This document shows positions 40,608 through 41,607 of a stretch of 41,607 bases of DNA, in pieces. The notes below the pieces were generated by a model that made no database searches, was not told the DNA's origin, and saw only the letters and a program-made list of their open reading frames with translations. Numbering within the stretch: the first letter of the stretch is position 1; the number at the start of each line of letters is the position of its first letter. The translations under genes and the position numbers were made by a program. The DNA lies in contig JAJDAJ010000047.1 in assembly GCA_029261925.1 (NCBI GenBank), positions 1 to 41,607 of the forward strand, in the 5' to 3' direction. This stretch comes from Deltaproteobacteria bacterium (lineage in GTDB: Bacteria > Myxococcota_A > UBA9160 > SZUA-336).

Positions 40608-41510
40608 ATGAGCGCGACGAAGCCAGTATCCGATCCGGGCGATCGCCTCGCCCGCTGCGTCTCCAGCGAAGCGGGGCTGTCGCTGCGCGCGATCAGCGCG
40701 ACCGGCATGGTCGGCGAGGCGGCCCTGCGACACGGCACGTCGCCGACCGCGAGCGCTGCACTCGGTCGCGCGCTCATGGCCTGCAGCCTGCTGGCCAGCG
40801 GAGGCAAGGACGGCGAGACCGTGCAGCTGCAGTTCCGCGGCGACGGCCCGGGCGGCACGCTCACCGCCATCTCCGACGAGCTCGGTCGTGCGCGCGGCTA
40901 TCTCTCGCGGCCCGCCGCGCACGTGCCCTCGCGCACCGACGGCAAGCTCGACGTGGGCGGCCTGATCGGCGAGGGGCTGCTCGCGGTGGTGCGCTTCCGC
41001 CCCGGCTGGCGCAGCCCGTACTCCGGCATCGTCCCGCTGGTGTCGGGCGAGATCGCCGAGGACGTCGCGCGCTACCTCGCGGAGAGTGAGCAGGTCCCCT
41101 CGGCGATGGCGCTCGGCGTCTTCGTCGGATCCGACGCGACGGTGCATGCGGCGGGCGGCTTCCTGGTGCAGGCGCTGCCGGGCGCGAGGCCTGATGCGCT
41201 CGACACCCTCGAGCGGGCGCTGCGCGACCTGCCGCCCGCCTCGAGCATGGTGCGCGGCGGCCTGGATGCGCGCGGGATCCTGGAGCGTGTGGCCGGCGAT
41301 CTGCCGACCGGTCCGATCGTCGAGTCGCGGCCGCGCTTCCACTGTGCGTGCGATCTCGACCGCGTGCTCCGGGCGGTCGCGCTGCTGGGCCGCGAGGAGA
41401 CCCGGCAGATCGCGCGCGACCGCGAGACGGTGGACGTGCGCTGCGAATTCTGCGGCGACAGCTATGCGCTCGACCCCGACGCGGTCGGCGCGCTGCACGC
41501 CGACGCCTGA
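40608..41510 (+). CDS. hslO: 33 kDa redox-regulated chaperone Hsp33
   Basis: A 300-residue cytoplasmic holdase chaperone. The C-terminal zinc centre is FHCACD plus CEFCG, the CxC...CxxC pattern whose oxidation releases zinc and activates the chaperone. The N-terminal domain contains TASAALGRALMACSLLASGGKDGETVQLQFRGDGPGG and YSGIVPLVSGEIAEDVARYLAESEQ, as in the family. The ATG lies in the context TGAGATCATG with only a weak ribosome binding site. The gap before it carries two copies of AGCGGGCCCG. A LutA-like gene follows 10 bases later. Confidence 0.95.
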   Translation: MSATKPVSDPGDRLARCVSSEAGLSLRAISATGMVGEAALRHGTSPTASAALGRALMACSLLASGGKDGETVQLQFRGDGPGGTLTAISDELGRARGYLSRPAAHVPSRTDGKLDVGGLIGEGLLAVVRFRPGWRSPYSGIVPLVSGEIAEDVARYLAESEQVPSAMALGVFVGSDATVHAAGGFLVQALPGARPDALDTLERALRDLPPASSMVRGGLDARGILERVAGDLPTGPIVESRPRFHCACDLDRVLRAVALLGREETRQIARDRETVDVRCEFCGDSYALDPDAVGALHADA

Positions 41511-41520
41511 GGCCCCGCGG

Positions 41521-41607
41521 GTGCGCGTCGTCCTGCTCGTTCCCTGCTTCGTCGACCAGCTGAGCCCGTCCGCCGGGCTGGCGAGCGTGGAGCTGCTGGA
41601 GCGCCTG
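41521..41607 (+). CDS. LutA/GlcF-like iron-sulfur (CCG-domain) protein, N-terminal fragment
   Basis: Only the first 29 codons are in the window. The sequence MRVVLLVPCFVDQL, then SAGLASVELLERL, matches the N-terminus of LutA/YkgE proteins (typically an F-x-x-C-x-V-D start followed by a GxAxxxLLERLG stretch). These CCG-domain subunits take part in lactate or glycolate oxidation with LutB and LutC. The GTG start lies ten bases after hslO. The gene continues beyond the right edge. Confidence 0.65.
   Translation, partial: MRVVLLVPCFVDQLSPSAGLASVELLERL

Noticed and set aside
1..41607. tRNA, rRNA, riboswitch or insertion sequence
   Set aside because: No cloverleaf-like, rRNA-like or transposase sequence was recognised in the gaps on reading; a covariance-model scan (Infernal against Rfam, tRNAscan-SE) would be decisive.

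Overview
The window is a G+C-rich, densely packed bacterial chromosomal segment with strongly G/C-biased third codon positions and about 39 protein genes. No rRNA, tRNA, insertion sequence, phage gene or CRISPR array could be recognised. Gene content suggests an aerobic, heterotrophic Gram-negative bacterium: an aa3-type cytochrome c oxidase with cytochrome c-fused subunit II, a large PlsB acyltransferase, SppA and FKBP-type envelope proteins, PilT-family ATPases, a P450, family III CoA-transferases, and an APS reductase of the [4Fe-4S] type. The mix fits a 'deltaproteobacterial' lineage such as Myxococcota or Binatota. That placement is inference; no marker gene here settles it.

Layout. 1-2866: end of an aspartase/fumarase-family lyase, then a P450-SDR pair coupled by TGATG. 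2978-6052: two PilT-family ATPases and a small membrane-anchored protein. 6107-9501: periplasmic FKBP isomerase, threonine deaminase, glycosyltransferase. 9647-13321: an orphan molybdenum hydroxylase large subunit, a shikimate kinase-like protein without its catalytic residues, and an SDR. 13393-19834: a probable catabolic block with MFS transporter, Ldh2-type dehydrogenase, ThDP enzyme and a tandem double-domain CoA-transferase. 19880-23142: a hybrid histidine kinase coupled to a four-helix, two-zinc-ribbon membrane protein, then an SRPBCC protein. 23143-26776: a repeat-rich convergent gap, PlsB and RmlA. 26897-35915: rpmG, then coxB-coxA-coxC-coxD-ctaA-ctaB and an AEC transporter joined by overlapping or nearly adjacent start and stop codons, followed by a DUF2889 gene and a COQ8-type kinase-like gene. 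35920-41607: cysH, a secreted VWA protein, argC, SppA with a small basic protein, Hsp33, and the start of a LutA-like gene.

No wholly new multi-gene system stands out; most genes are recognisable housekeeping or catabolic families. The most unusual signals are these. (1) At least seven start codons lack a Shine-Dalgarno sequence and instead have a TANNNT element 6-8 nt upstream, the layout of leaderless genes; several genes with a Shine-Dalgarno have the same hexamer 22-38 nt upstream. (2) A shikimate-kinase-like protein has lost its P-loop lysine and substrate aspartates. (3) A fused CoA-transferase has Ser in place of the catalytic Asp in its first half only. (4) A hybrid kinase is translationally coupled to an unknown zinc-ribbon membrane protein. 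(5) A perfect 18-bp palindrome overlaps the predicted cysH promoter. All functions are inferred from reading protein sequence without database searches.
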